A stretch of 64,000 bases of DNA, taken from positions 1 to 64,000 of the forward strand of contig NZ_ANAY01000026.1 of NCBI RefSeq assembly GCF_000340965.1, given 5' to 3'. The position numbers and the translations under genes are program-made. This DNA is from Nocardiopsis kunsanensis DSM 44524 (GTDB lineage Bacteria; Actinomycetota; Actinomycetes; Streptosporangiales; Streptosporangiaceae). Every line of letters starts with the position of its first letter. The stretch's first letter is position 1. The notes beneath the pieces are model-generated. The model was not told the DNA's origin and ran no database searches. It saw only the letters and a program-made list of their open reading frames with translations. Positions 17,462 through 27,444 of the stretch are shown piece after piece.

Positions 17462-17706
17462 GAAAGGGGCGCACGAACCGGCTCCGCGCGTGTTATCCCG
17501 GATGCCGAAGGCAGTGTCCTTCCAGAAAGCACCCGCACCGGCAAAGAGGCCCCTACGGCCGCTCCCGGTCCGGCCAGGTGCCGTGTGCGCCCTGCCGGCA
17601 TCCACGAGCACACGAACCCGGACCGGTTCCCCGGCGGCACAGGGACCAGAGCACACCAGCAGGCCCGGGCACACCCGACCACGGACACGAAAGGCAACCA
17701 CGGCCC

Positions 17707-18999
17707 ATGCACGCACCCACCGCCGCGGCCCTGCGCCGCATCAGCGCCGCCCTGAGCGGCATCGCCGTGGCCACCGCCCTGTTCCTGACCGTCCCCTACG
17801 CCCTGGCCGGGCCGCCCGACCGCCTCCTGCTCTCACCCACCGCCGACCCGGCCACCTCCCAGACCGTGACCTGGCGCACCCCCACCTCGACCACCGCCGA
17901 CCTGCAGATCACCCCCCACCACACCACCGAGCAGGTCACCACCGTGCCCGCCACCAGCACCGGCCAGGCACACGGCACCTTCCACACCGCCACCGCCACC
18001 GACCTGGAACCGGACACTGCCTACCGCTACCGGGTCAGCGACAACACCGGACGCACCAGCCCCTGGCACACCTTCACCACCGCCACCCCAGAACCCCGAC
18101 CCTTCACCTTCCTGTCCTTCGGCGACCTGCAGACCCACATCACCGAAGGCGCCGGCCCCGTCGTCGAGGCCGCCCTGGCCGCCGAACCCGACGCCGACCT
18201 GGCCGTGCACGCCGGCGACCTGGTCGACGACGCCAACAACGAGAACCAGTGGGAACAGTGGTACGAGGTCTTCGGCGACTCCACCGCCACCATGAACCAC
18301 CTGACCACCCCCGGCAACCACGAATACACCCTCCTACGCCTGTCCCAGTACTGGCCGCTGCAGTTCCCCGGACCCGACAACGGCCCCGACACCGGCGGCA
18401 CCGACCTGGCCGCCACACTCGGCCACACCGACCACCAAGGGGTCCGCTTCATCACCCTCAACTCCAACTACCGCGAAGCCGCACCCCTGACCCCCCACCA
18501 GTGGCTGCACCAACAGGCCCAATGGCTGGAACACACCCTGGAGACCAACCCCCACCCCTGGACCGTGGTCACCTTCCACCACCCGCTCTTCTCCAACCTG
18601 CCCGACCGCGACAAAGCCCCCCTGCGCCGCGCCTGGCTGCCCATCCTGGAAGAACACGACGTGGACCTGGTCCTCCAGGGCCACGACCACTCCTACAGCC
18701 GCGGCAACCTCACCCGGCACCGCACCGACGACCAGGACGTGCACACCGGACCCGTCTACGCCGTGACCGTCACCGGCCCCAAGATGTACGAGGCCACCAC
18801 CGAGAACTGGACCGACAACAACGCCGAAGCACGCGTCCAACAGGCCAACACCCAGACCTTCCAGAGCGTGCACGTGGACCGAGGCACCCTGTCCTACACC
18901 GCCCGCACCGCCTCCGGACAGACCGTGGACGCCTTCACCATCACCAAGGACCCCCAAGGCGGCAACAAACGGGTCACCGACCAGGTCGAGACCGACTGA
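17707..18999 (+). CDS. Secreted purple acid phosphatase-type metallophosphoesterase
   Basis: A 430-residue protein. A signal peptide (residues 1-35, ALSGIAVATALFLTVPYALA) leads into a fibronectin-III-like N-terminal domain (to about 120) and a metallophosphoesterase domain. Metal ligands are in SFGDLQTHI, HAGDLVDDANNENQW, TPGNHEY, VVTFHHPLF and LQGHDHSYSR. The family hydrolyses phosphomonoesters at two metal ions, usually outside the cell for phosphate scavenging. The gene stands alone, with a 245-base upstream region lacking a gene, and ends 18 bases from the convergent FUSC gene. Confidence 0.88.
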   Translation: MHAPTAAALRRISAALSGIAVATALFLTVPYALAGPPDRLLLSPTADPATSQTVTWRTPTSTTADLQITPHHTTEQVTTVPATSTGQAHGTFHTATATDLEPDTAYRYRVSDNTGRTSPWHTFTTATPEPRPFTFLSFGDLQTHITEGAGPVVEAALAAEPDADLAVHAGDLVDDANNENQWEQWYEVFGDSTATMNHLTTPGNHEYTLLRLSQYWPLQFPGPDNGPDTGGTDLAATLGHTDHQGVRFITLNSNYREAAPLTPHQWLHQQAQWLEHTLETNPHPWTVVTFHHPLFSNLPDRDKAPLRRAWLPILEEHDVDLVLQGHDHSYSRGNLTRHRTDDQDVHTGPVYAVTVTGPKMYEATTENWTDNNAEARVQQANTQTFQSVHVDRGTLSYTARTASGQTVDAFTITKDPQGGNKRVTDQVETD

Positions 19000-19017
19000 G
19001 CCCCGCCCCCGCCGACC

Positions 19018-20649
19018 TCAGACCCCCGCGTGCACCCGTGCCCCGGCCGGGAACCGGGCCCGCTCCAGAACCCGCCGCGCCCCAGCGATGCGATCCCCCT
19101 CCGAGCCCGGCTCCCCCGCCGCCAGGTCCAGAGCCCGCGACAACGCAACCACGGACCGGCCCAACCGGCGCCGCTCGTGCGCGCCCCCGCCACCGGCCAC
19201 CAGCTCTAGCGCCGCCTCGCACTCGGCCCGCGCCTGCTCCAGGTACTGGGCCAGGCTGCGGTTGGGCACCAGCGCACACACCGCCAACCCCACCAGGGCC
19301 CCCAGCACGGTCGCCCACAGCCGCTCACCCGCCAGCTCCTGAGCACCCCCACCCGCCTGGGCCAGGTTGGACAGAGCCAGCGTCAACGGGGTCACGAACA
19401 CGAGTCCGTAGGAGTAGTTGAGGGCCACCACCAGCTCGGCACCCATCTGCAACACCACCACCAGAGCGATCACACCCAGCACCGAGTAGTCGGCCTGAAA
19501 CAGCGCCCCGGCCAGCACCATCCCCACCACGGTGCCCCCAGCCCGCTGCAGGGTACGGTGCCAGGTGGTGGTGACGTTGGCCGCCTGCAGCACCGACCCG
19601 GCCGAGACGGCCGCCCAGTACCCGTGCCCCATCCCCAGCATCCAGGCCCCGGCCCCGGCCACCAGGCAAGCCAGCACGATACGCACCACCGACACCGGCG
19701 TGGGCGAGGGCCGGCGCCAGGCCCCGCCCAACGCACCCCACACCGAGGGAACCTGCCGGTGGTGGCTGCGCATCTGCTGAACCCAGCCGCTGAAGGTGCG
19801 CAGCTCACCCCGGCTCAGGACCGCCTGGGGGCGGCGTTCACGGCGCACCCGCCGGGCCAGCTCACTCAACTCCGCACACGCCCGGGCCCGGGCCAGCTCA
19901 CTGTGGCCTCCGGTGAGCACGTCCTCGGCACGCGCGGTCAGCAGTTCCAGCTCGCGGTGCAGCGGACCGGGACGGCGCACCGACAACAGAGTGGACCAGG
20001 CCCGCTCCAGGGCCTCTTCGGCGCCGGCGCGCGTGGCCGGGCCGGGACGGCGCAGGTGACGGGCCAGCGCGGCCAGGGCCCGGGCGGTGGCAAGCCGTTC
20101 GGGAGCCGCGGCCCAGGCCAGCGCCCCGGCCTGGGCCAGCAGCCAGCACACGGCCCCCGCCCCGGCGGTGGTGGCCACCACCAGCGGCACCTGGGCCGCA
20201 TCCAGAGGGTTGTAGGCGGCCACCCCCACCGCGAAGACGAACATCAGACCGGCCGGCGCCCCCAGGGCCAGGGCGTCGGAGAGGTACTTGCCCCCGCCCG
20301 CGACCAGAGAGGCCACCACCACCGCAGCCAGGGTGTGGCCCACCAGGACCTGGGTCAGCGCCCCCAGGGCCACCGAGAGGGTCAGGGCCGCACCGACCAC
20401 CAGCAGCAGGACGCGGCGGCGCGCGTAGGTCTCGTCGCGTGCGTACAGGCAGGTGAAACAGCCCATGGCCGCGTACGGGATCAGCTCCACGTGCCCGGCG
20501 GCGTAGAGCGCCCCCAGGACCAGGGCCACGCTGAGGCCGGCGCGGACGGCGGTGGCCCAGACGTTGCCGTGCACAGGGCGCGGCGCCAGGGCCCCGCGCA
20601 CGGAGAGGAGGCGGGACACAGCACCCAAGAAAGACCACAAATAGTTCAC
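19018..20649 (-). CDS. FUSC-family aromatic acid exporter-like membrane protein
   Basis: A 543-residue protein with two hydrophobic blocks separated by a soluble region. The N-terminal block (residues ~30-190) has helices such as LLLVVGAALTLSVALGAL; the C-terminal FUSC block (~330-480) has VRIVLACLVAGAGAWML, YWAAVSAGSVLQAANV, TWHRTLQRAGGTVVGM and NYSYGLVFVTPLTLAL. Relatives include AaeB and YccS, thought to export aromatic acids. The GTG at 20649 lies inside the operator at 20641-20660, which is odd; a later GTG may be the true start. It is divergent from a MarR gene that probably represses it. Confidence 0.82.
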   Translation of the reverse strand: MNYLWSFLGAVSRLLSVRGALAPRPVHGNVWATAVRAGLSVALVLGALYAAGHVELIPYAAMGCFTCLYARDETYARRRVLLLVVGAALTLSVALGALTQVLVGHTLAAVVVASLVAGGGKYLSDALALGAPAGLMFVFAVGVAAYNPLDAAQVPLVVATTAGAGAVCWLLAQAGALAWAAAPERLATARALAALARHLRRPGPATRAGAEEALERAWSTLLSVRRPGPLHRELELLTARAEDVLTGGHSELARARACAELSELARRVRRERRPQAVLSRGELRTFSGWVQQMRSHHRQVPSVWGALGGAWRRPSPTPVSVVRIVLACLVAGAGAWMLGMGHGYWAAVSAGSVLQAANVTTTWHRTLQRAGGTVVGMVLAGALFQADYSVLGVIALVVVLQMGAELVVALNYSYGLVFVTPLTLALSNLAQAGGGAQELAGERLWATVLGALVGLAVCALVPNRSLAQYLEQARAECEAALELVAGGGGAHERRRLGRSVVALSRALDLAAGEPGSEGDRIAGARRVLERARFPAGARVHAGV

Positions 20650-20660
20650 AAGTAAACTAT
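20641..20660. promoter_or_regulatory. Probable MarR operator between fusC-like and marR genes
   Basis: The dyad ATAGTT-cacaagta-AACTAT lies between the divergent FUSC and MarR genes in an A/T-rich pocket. Such dyads are typical MarR-family operators. It overlaps the annotated start of the exporter, so binding would block that transcript most directly. Confidence 0.6.
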
Positions 20661-20708
20661 TGTAGGGTGTTTCTCCACCACCAACAACCCACTCACCAGG
20701 ACCAACCC

Positions 20709-21194
20709 ATGAGCGACGCCGTCTCCCGCTACCGCGACAACTGGGCCCACCTGCACCCCGACCTGGACCTGTCCAGCATGGAAGCCATGGGCCGAGTCCT
20801 ACGCCTGGCCACCCTCATGAACACCACCACCGACCACGCCCTGACCAACACCGAAGTCACCCGCCCCGAATTCGAGATCCTGGCCGCCCTCCGCCGCTCC
20901 CACAACGGCCTGCGCCCCCGCCAACTCACCCGCGAAACCATCTCCTCAGGCGCCTCCACCACCAAACGCCTCACCCGCCTCGAACAAGCCGGCCTCATCC
21001 AACGCACCCCCCACCACCGCGACCGCCGCGAAATCCACGTCACCCTCACCGAACGCGGCACCGCCCTGGCCGACGAACTCTTCACCGGCCAACTCCACCG
21101 CGAAAACCAACTCCTGACCCCCCTGAACCCAGACGAACGCGCCCAACTCGCCCACCTACTCCACCGCGTCCTCACCCCCATCGACCACGCCTGA
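20709..21194 (+). CDS. MarR-family transcriptional regulator
   Basis: A 161-residue MarR protein: a dimerisation helix, then the winged helix with LTRETISSGASTTKRLTRLEQAGLIQR and the wing DRREIHVTLTERG. The ATG follows AGGACCAACCC. It is divergent from the FUSC exporter across an inverted repeat, the usual arrangement for a phenolic-acid-responsive repressor and its target pump. The ligand is unknown. Confidence 0.85.
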   Translation: MSDAVSRYRDNWAHLHPDLDLSSMEAMGRVLRLATLMNTTTDHALTNTEVTRPEFEILAALRRSHNGLRPRQLTRETISSGASTTKRLTRLEQAGLIQRTPHHRDRREIHVTLTERGTALADELFTGQLHRENQLLTPLNPDERAQLAHLLHRVLTPIDHA

Positions 21195-21223
21195 CCCCCA
21201 CCCACCACGAAAGCCCCCCACGA

Positions 21224-22176
21224 ATGAGCCCCCCACACCGACCTCACCCACGCCGTACACGCCCTGACCGACACCGACGCCCCCATCACCGACATCCACC
21301 CCCTCACCGGCGGCACCAAAAAGACCGTCCTACGCCTACGCCTGGGCCACCAACCCCTCATCACCTACCGCTGGAACCCCGACCAAGACCACTCCGACAG
21401 CACCGACCACGACCCCGCCAACCCCCTCGCCCCCGCCTCCAGCGCCCACCTGTTCGCCGCCGCCCACACCCAACTACACCAACTGGGCCTATCCGTACCT
21501 GCCCTGCACGCCCTGGACACCAGCCGCACCCACCACCCATCCCACATCGCCCTACTCCAAGACCTGGGCCCCACCAACCTGCAACACCTGCTGCACCACC
21601 GACCCCGTCCTGGAACACCTACGCAACCAACTCCACACCCTGCACACCCACACCCACACCCACTTCGGCCGCCCCACCCAACTGGCCCAACACACACCCC
21701 CGCCCCACCCCACCTGCGAACAGACCGTTCTCACACGAGCCCTGACCCACCTGGACCAAGCCGCCGACCTGGCCCCACGCCTGCGCCCGCACCGAGAACG
21801 CCTCCACCAACTCCTGCACACCCGCGCCGACGCCGTACGCCCACGCACCCGCCACGGCCTCATCCACGGCGAACTGGGCCCCGAACACATCCTCGTCACC
21901 GACCAAGGCATCCCCCACCTGATCGACATCGAAGGACTGATGTTCTTCGACACCGAATGGGAACACGCCTACCTGCGCATGCGCCTGGGCCCCCACCACC
22001 CCCGCCTGACCACCGTGACCCAGGACCCGGCCCGCACCGCCCTGTACACCCTGGCCTTGCACCTGTCCCTGGTCGCCGGCCCCCTGCAAAAGCTCGCCCG
22101 ACCCCACTGCCCCGACCCCGAACAGATGCGCGCCATCGCCCAAACCCACCTGACCCACACCCTGGCCGCAAGCTGA
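21224..22176 (+). pseudogene. Aminoglycoside phosphotransferase-like protein with two frameshifts
   Basis: Three reading frames must be joined. The ATG at 21224 starts MSP; after a run of C's the family sequence continues one frame on (HPLTGGTKKTVLRLRLGHQP, HLFAAAHTQLHQLGLSVPAL). At about 21597 a second extra base moves the match again into DPVLEHLRNQL, ending with the catalytic-loop-like LIHGELGPEHILV and IDIEGLMFFDTEWE. These are kinase/phosphotransferase (APH) motifs. Both shifts are single extra C's in C-rich runs, so decay or sequencing error are both possible. If repaired it would be about 315 residues. Confidence 0.65.
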
Positions 22177-22235
22177 ACCGCCACCACCCGAACCAGAGAC
22201 AACAAAACGCGACACCACACCACCAGGAGCCCCCC

Positions 22236-23171
22236 ATGCCCATGCCCGCACCCACCGGCCACCTGCCCCTGACCCACGGCCACACCATGGCCTACTACAC
22301 CAGCGGCAACCCCCACGGCCGCCCCGCCCTGGCCCTGCACGGCGGCCCCGGATCCGGCGCCGCCCCCGGCTACGCCGCCTTCCTGGACACCACCCGCTAC
22401 CACCTCATCCAGTTCGACCAACGCGGCTGCGGCAACTCCACCCCCGACGCCGCCCACCCCCACACCGACCTGACCACCAACACCACCACCCACCTCATCC
22501 ACGACATCGAAACCCTGCGCACCCACCTGGGCATCGACACCTGGCTCGTACTGGGCGCCTCCTGGGGCTCCACCCTGGCCCTGGCCTACGCCCAGGCCCA
22601 CCCCGAACACGTCCACGCCCTCACCCTGGTCTCGGTCACCACCACCTCACCCCACGAAGTGCACTGGGCCACCCACCAGATGCGCCACATCTTCCCCGAA
22701 GCCTGGCAGGACTTCCGCGACTCCGCCGGCGCCGACGCCGACCCCCACGACCTGGCAAGCGCCTACGCCCGCCTGCTGGCCGACCCCGACCCCACCGTGC
22801 GCGAGAACGCCGCCCGCGCCTGGTGCGCCTGGGAAGACACCCACGTGTCCACCAACCCCGGCCACAAACCCCACCCCCGCTTCAATGACCCCCATTACCG
22901 GGCCAGGTTCGCCCGCCTGGTCACCCACTACTGGTCCCACCACGCCTTCCTGGCACCGAACCAGCTCATCGACCAAGCCCACCGCCTGCGCCACACCCCC
23001 GGCGCCCTCGTCCACGGACGCCTGGACATCTCCTCACCCACCTCCACCGCCCACGCCCTGGCCCGCGCCTGGCCCCACGCACAACTGACCATCAGCTCCC
23101 AGGCCGGCCACATCAGCGGACGCAGCCCCCTGGTCGAAGCAGCACGCGCCGCCACCGACCACTTCGCCTGA
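22236..23171 (+). CDS. pip: Proline iminopeptidase (alpha/beta hydrolase)
   Basis: A 311-residue S33 peptidase. The oxyanion motif is ALHGGPGSGAAPGY, then FDQRGCGNSTP (family signature), nucleophile elbow LGASWGSTLALAYAQ near residue 110, an Asp in VHGRLDISSP and His in SQAGHISG. It releases N-terminal proline from peptides; cytoplasmic. AGGAG lies 6-10 bases before the ATG. A strong hairpin follows the stop. The usual GGSWGS serine motif is here GASWGS, a conservative change. Confidence 0.88.
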   Translation: MPMPAPTGHLPLTHGHTMAYYTSGNPHGRPALALHGGPGSGAAPGYAAFLDTTRYHLIQFDQRGCGNSTPDAAHPHTDLTTNTTTHLIHDIETLRTHLGIDTWLVLGASWGSTLALAYAQAHPEHVHALTLVSVTTTSPHEVHWATHQMRHIFPEAWQDFRDSAGADADPHDLASAYARLLADPDPTVRENAARAWCAWEDTHVSTNPGHKPHPRFNDPHYRARFARLVTHYWSHHAFLAPNQLIDQAHRLRHTPGALVHGRLDISSPTSTAHALARAWPHAQLTISSQAGHISGRSPLVEAARAATDHFA

Positions 23172-23189
23172 GCCTGCGAACACAAAACG

Positions 23190-23214
23190 GGGGGCGGCGC
23201 CCCGCGCCGCCCCC
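23190..23214. terminator. Convergent terminator hairpin
   Basis: A perfect 11-bp G/C stem (GGGGGCGGCGC with GCGCCGCCCCC, loop of three) preceded by ACAAAAC, so a T-tract would follow it on the minus strand. It lies between the convergent iminopeptidase and aminotransferase genes and can serve both. Confidence 0.75.
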
Positions 23215-23229
23215 AACCCCGTGCGCCCC

Positions 23230-24459
23230 TCAGGCACCCACACGCCGGGCCAACGCATCCACCAACACCGCCAACTCCTCCTCGGTGTTGTAGTAGTGCA
23301 CCGACGCACGCACCACCTGCTCAGGCAACCCCTCGTACTCCCACACCTGGTTGTGCACCCGCGACACACTCACATTCACCCCCTCGCGCGCCAAAAACGC
23401 CCGCACCCACTCAGCCCCCACCCCCCGAACCGAGAACGTCACGATCCCCGACCGCTCACCCACACGCCCCCGATCCCACACACGCACCCCCTCCAACACC
23501 GACAGACGCTCACGCAACACCTCCCCCAACCAGCCCACACGCTCAGCCACCGCCCCCATCCCCAACGCACAGGCATAATCGGCCGCCACCGCCAACCCCA
23601 ACTGCCCCGCCACACTGCGCTCGAAGGACTCGAACCGGCGCGCATCCCCACGCACCCGGTAAGCATCCGGGCCCACCCACTCGGCCGAGGACACATCCAC
23701 CACCGCAGGCTCACCCACCCCCGCACCCTCCCGCGCATACAACAACCCCGTCCCCCGCGGACCCCGCAAGAACTTACGCCCCGTCGCCGTCAAAAAATCA
23801 CACCCCACCCGCTCCACATCCACCTGCACCTGACCCACCGACTGGCACGCATCCACCAAGAACAACACCCCATGCGCCCGACAAGCCCGCCCCACCCGCT
23901 CCACCGGGTTCACCAACCCGTTGTGCGTGGGCATGTGGTTGAGCGCCACCAACACCACCCCGCCCTCGTCCAGGGCCTGCTCCAACGCCCCCACATCCAC
24001 CACACCCTCGCCGTCATCAGCCACCACCTCCACCCGCGCCCCCACAGCCCCGGCCGCCTTGACCAACCCCATGCCGTTACTGGAGTACTCACTGACCGTG
24101 GTCAGAATCCGATCACCCGCCTTCAGCGGCACCGACCCCAACGCCAGCTCCCACGCCCGCGTAGCGCTCTCGACAAACGCCACCTCCTGCGGACGCGCCC
24201 CCAACAACCGCGCCACCGACGAATAGAACCCCTCCATCCGGGCAGCAGCCGACTCCGCGGCCTCATAGCCACCCACCCGCGCCTCCAACCGCAGATGAGC
24301 CACCATCTCCTCCACCACCGGGTCGGGCATCAACGCCGCCCCCGCACTGTTCAGATGCACCCGCTCGCCCACACCCGCGGTCTGCGCACGCACACCCGCA
24401 ACATCAAAACCCACACCACACCCCGCATCCACACGGCCGACACAGCTCCAGCCCTCCAC
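23230..24459 (-). CDS. Class V aminotransferase (cysteine desulfurase/EgtE-like)
   Basis: A PLP-dependent fold-type I enzyme of up to 409 residues. Motifs are VHLNSAGAALMP near the N terminus, VESATRAWELAL, SEYSSNGMGL, LNHMPTHNGLVNP, FLVDACQSVGQV (PLP-binding Asp) and the lysine in TATGRKFLRGPRGTGLLY. It resembles selenocysteine-lyase/EgtE-like C-S lyases more than IscS: the flexible Cys loop of IscS is not visible. The first 15 codons are doubtful; a GTG at 24414 would give a more typical N terminus. It ends close to a shared terminator. Confidence 0.82.
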   Translation of the reverse strand: MEGWSCVGRVDAGCGVGFDVAGVRAQTAGVGERVHLNSAGAALMPDPVVEEMVAHLRLEARVGGYEAAESAAARMEGFYSSVARLLGARPQEVAFVESATRAWELALGSVPLKAGDRILTTVSEYSSNGMGLVKAAGAVGARVEVVADDGEGVVDVGALEQALDEGGVVLVALNHMPTHNGLVNPVERVGRACRAHGVLFLVDACQSVGQVQVDVERVGCDFLTATGRKFLRGPRGTGLLYAREGAGVGEPAVVDVSSAEWVGPDAYRVRGDARRFESFERSVAGQLGLAVAADYACALGMGAVAERVGWLGEVLRERLSVLEGVRVWDRGRVGERSGIVTFSVRGVGAEWVRAFLAREGVNVSVSRVHNQVWEYEGLPEQVVRASVHYYNTEEELAVLVDALARRVGA

Positions 24460-24553
24460 CTACCCCCGACCACCCCCGACCAAAGAAACACCAAAAAAAG
24501 AGAGGGACCGCCCCCACGGCGACCCCCCTCTTCCTCACGGACCGGCCCCCTTC

Positions 24554-25543
24554 TCAGGCCCAGACCACCTCCTGGCCGTGCTCACCGGCATAGGCCACCA
24601 CACGCTCATCCAACGCCACCGTGAACATCCCCTCCCGCGGCGGCCGGCCACCCTGCAACCACGGAAACACCTTCCACCCCTCGTTACTGACCCAGTGCCC
24701 CGGAAGCGACCGCACCACCTGCACGAACGCATCCCGCTGCGCCGACGGCAAATAAGCAGCCACCGCACTGTGGAAAACCACCAACGTCGCCTCCCGCGGA
24801 ACCCGCGACGCCAACTCCGGCAACGCCTGCACCAGATCCCCGGCCACCACCTGCGCCGGCTCGGCCGCCGCCACCGCAGCCGCACCCCGCAACCGCTCCC
24901 GCCGCGCCTCCTCCTCAGGCCCCGGCCAGATCAACGACTCCAACCACCGCACATCCTGCTCCCGGCCCGGATCCAACGGGTTCAGGTCCACCCCGCCCCG
25001 CCACACCACCTGCGGCACCCGCTCCGGCACCGGAACCGGCCCCGAAACCGCACACTCCAACCCCACCGCGCTCCGGTCAGGACCCACCCAACCCCCACCA
25101 CCGAACCGGTACCGGTAGCGATCCGGATACAAGCACAACCCCGCCGAAGACCCCACCTCCAGCAACGCCAACGGCCCCGGCAACTGCGCCAACACCGGCA
25201 ACAACACCGCACAACGGCGAGCCTCGTTGGTCTGGGTCAACCGCTCCAGCACCACAGCGCGCACCCGCTCCCACTGCGCCAGAACAAACGCCCGAAACCC
25301 CGGCCAGCTCTCCACCGGACCACCCAGGTACCGCACCGCACCCAACAACAGGTTCGGCTGACGCTTGTTACCCGCCGGCAACTGCGCAAGCAGCCCCACC
25401 ACCTGCCCGTCCTCGGCCACCCCCCGAGCGATCCGGGCATAAGCATGGGCACCCACCGCATCGAAATGCTCGGCGAACCCACCCCAACGGGCCGCAATCT
25501 CCTCCTCGGCACCACCCACAGCAGCCACGTGATCCACCGACAC
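24554..25543 (-). CDS. DUF2332 protein
   Basis: A 329-residue actinobacterial protein. It carries the family blocks LLAQLPAGNKRQPNLLLGAV, TNEARRCAVLLPVLAQLPGP, LALLEVGSSAGLCLYPDRY (a glycine-rich loop resembling a SAM-binding motif) and TLVVFHSAVAAYLP. Function is unknown; the fold may be methyltransferase-like, though this is inference. GTG 25543 gives the expected VSVDHVAAVGG start; the frame stays open far upstream but that part is not protein-like. Confidence 0.8.
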   Translation of the reverse strand: MSVDHVAAVGGAEEEIAARWGGFAEHFDAVGAHAYARIARGVAEDGQVVGLLAQLPAGNKRQPNLLLGAVRYLGGPVESWPGFRAFVLAQWERVRAVVLERLTQTNEARRCAVLLPVLAQLPGPLALLEVGSSAGLCLYPDRYRYRFGGGGWVGPDRSAVGLECAVSGPVPVPERVPQVVWRGGVDLNPLDPGREQDVRWLESLIWPGPEEEARRERLRGAAAVAAAEPAQVVAGDLVQALPELASRVPREATLVVFHSAVAAYLPSAQRDAFVQVVRSLPGHWVSNEGWKVFPWLQGGRPPREGMFTVALDERVVAYAGEHGQEVVWA

Positions 25544-25754
25544 ACCACACTTTCCGAACAGGGGGTAAAACAGCACCCCCCACCTACCCCGCCCCCGCGC
25601 CCGCCGACCCCACCACCCACGAGACCTGGACCACACCAACCGACCAGCCCCGACGTGAGCCGCACCACCCCACCAACACGAACACACCACAAGAACTCTC
25701 ACCCGAAAACAGTGATCCAAGCAGCCAAGAACACCACCACCAGAACGGAACACC

Positions 25755-26180
25755 GTGAGGCTGACCCACCGACACACCCTCCACACCCCACCCCCCGACC
25801 CACCCCTGGTGGAACTGGTCGACCTCACCCTGCCCCCACACCTGCACCACCTGAACCTGACACTGCACCCCGGAGAACACCTGGCCCTGGTCGGCCTGAC
25901 CGACCCCACCACCCTCACCCGCCTCCTGACCAGCCACCTCCGCACCCACCACACCCACATCCACCCCCTGGACCCCACCACCCTCCACATCACCACCACC
26001 CACCACCACGCCCACCTCCACACCATGACCCACCCCACCCACACCCACCACGCCGACCGCATCCTCTACCTCGAACACGGCCACCTCACCGAAACCGGCA
26101 CCCACCGCCAACTCCTCCTACACGGAGGACGCTACGCCCGCGCCTACGCCCTCACCGGCCCCCACCGCACAGCCACCTAA
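25755..26180 (+). CDS. Degenerate ABC-transporter nucleotide-binding domain remnant
   Basis: A 141-residue ORF whose two ends match the ends of an ABC exporter ATPase: [14 protein letters not shown] near residue 35 (the strand before Walker A) and [20 protein letters not shown] near 105 (H-loop side and D-loop end), then [10 protein letters not shown]. Where Walker A should read GxxGxGKS/T it has LTDPTTLT, without the lysine, and the Q-loop, signature and Walker B are missing from the short middle. It cannot bind ATP normally. The frame remains open and His/Thr-rich like its neighbours. It starts with GTG and ends 10 bases before soxR. Confidence 0.6.
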   Translation: MRLTHRHTLHTPPPDPPLVELVDLTLPPHLHHLNLTLHPGEHLALVGLTDPTTLTRLLTSHLRTHHTHIHPLDPTTLHITTTHHHAHLHTMTHPTHTHHADRILYLEHGHLTETGTHRQLLLHGGRYARAYALTGPHRTAT

Positions 26181-26190
26181 AATCAACCCC

Positions 26191-26673
26191 GTGGCACCCA
26201 TCACCAAAGAACTCACCGTCGGCCAAGTCGCCGAACGCTCCGGAGTAGCCGTCTCGGCCCTGCACTTCTACGAACGCAAAGGCCTCATCCACAGCCGCCG
26301 CACCAGCGGCAACCAACGCCGCTACCGCCGCGACACCCTGCGCCGGGTCTCCTTCATCCGCATATCCCAACGCGTAGGCCTGCCCCTGGCCCGCATCCGC
26401 CAAGCCCTGGACCAACTCCCCGACAACCGCACCCCCACCCGCACCGACTGGGCCGACCTGTCCCAGCAATGGCACGACGAACTCAACGCCCGCATCGACC
26501 AACTCACCCGCCTACGCGACGACCTCAGCGACTGCATCGGCTGCGGCTGCCTGTCCCTGAGCGCCTGCACCCTGTCCAACCCCCAGGACCAGCTCTCCCA
26601 GGCCGGCACCGGCCCCCGCCGCCTCCTGGTCGAACACTTCCGCAACGAACAGGACCACACCGACCACACCTGA
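26191..26673 (+). CDS. soxR: SoxR-type redox-sensing MerR regulator
   Basis: A 160-residue MerR-family protein. The HTH is [26 protein letters not shown], followed by the coupling helices and the four-cysteine [2Fe-2S] site [12 protein letters not shown] near residues 114-125. In actinobacteria SoxR senses redox-active compounds and activates small regulons. The start is GTG at 26191. Just upstream is the ABC ATPase remnant; ABC transporters are known SoxR targets, which suggests a former regulatory pair. Confidence 0.92.
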   Translation: MAPITKELTVGQVAERSGVAVSALHFYERKGLIHSRRTSGNQRRYRRDTLRRVSFIRISQRVGLPLARIRQALDQLPDNRTPTRTDWADLSQQWHDELNARIDQLTRLRDDLSDCIGCGCLSLSACTLSNPQDQLSQAGTGPRRLLVEHFRNEQDHTDHT

Positions 26674-26754
26674 ACCCGCCCGCACACGAACAAGGCCCGC
26701 CCCCGCCGGCAACGGCAGGAACGGGCCCGACGGGACAAACGCAGAAACAACCCC

Positions 26755-27228
26755 TCAACCCACAGCGGCCTCGTCCCGACCACGCCGCGCCAACTCATCG
26801 GCACGCTCGTTGCCCTCATCACCGCTGTGGCCGCGCACCCACCGCCACTGCACCTCGTGGCGCTCACGCGCCTGGTCCAGACGCTGCCACAGATCCACGT
26901 TCTTGACCGGCTTCTTGGCCGAGGTCTGCCACCCGCGTTTCTTCCACCCGGCCACCCAACTGGTGATGCCGTTGCGCACATAGGAGGAGTCGGTGTGCAG
27001 CACCACCGGCATGGGCCGGTGCAACACCTCCAACGCCTGGATGGCCGCCATCAACTCCATCCGGTTGTTGGTGGTCTCCTTCTCCCCACCGAACAACTCC
27101 CTCTCGTGCCCGCCGTAACGCAACCACACACCCCACCCGCCCGGGCCGGGGTTACCGCTGCATGCCCCGTCGGTGTAGATGACCACCTGCTGTGTCGGCT
27201 CCTCGCCGCCCGTGTCCGCGTTGTGCAT
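26755..27228 (-). CDS. rnhA: Ribonuclease HI
   Basis: About 157 residues. The four catalytic carboxylates sit in [42 protein letters not shown] and [10 protein letters not shown]; the basic handle region is [11 protein letters not shown]. It cuts the RNA strand of RNA-DNA hybrids. I chose the ATG giving [10 protein letters not shown]; an ATG 15 codons upstream (27273) is possible. It is convergent to soxR. Confidence 0.92.
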   Translation of the reverse strand: MHNADTGGEEPTQQVVIYTDGACSGNPGPGGWGVWLRYGGHERELFGGEKETTNNRMELMAAIQALEVLHRPMPVVLHTDSSYVRNGITSWVAGWKKRGWQTSAKKPVKNVDLWQRLDQARERHEVQWRWVRGHSGDEGNERADELARRGRDEAAVG

Positions 27229-27444
27229 GCGGGGCAATCTACCGCCCCCACACATCACGAAAAGATCACACAACCCCAGAACCGGGCCAACTCACGCGCC
27301 AATCACCACCACTGGACCCCCCACACACCCCCAAGCGGACCGAACACACCAACAAAGGCACCCCCGCGCCCCCTCTGGCCCCACACAAAAAAAGGGGCCC
27401 GACCCCCAGGTCGACACCCCCGAACAGCCCTGCGAAAGCCCTGC

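Noticed and set aside
22236..26180. Short His/Pro/Thr-rich repeats as tandem DNA repeats or a CRISPR array
   Set aside because: The CAC/ACC/CCC runs follow codon frames in recognisable proteins and have no fixed repeat-spacer length.
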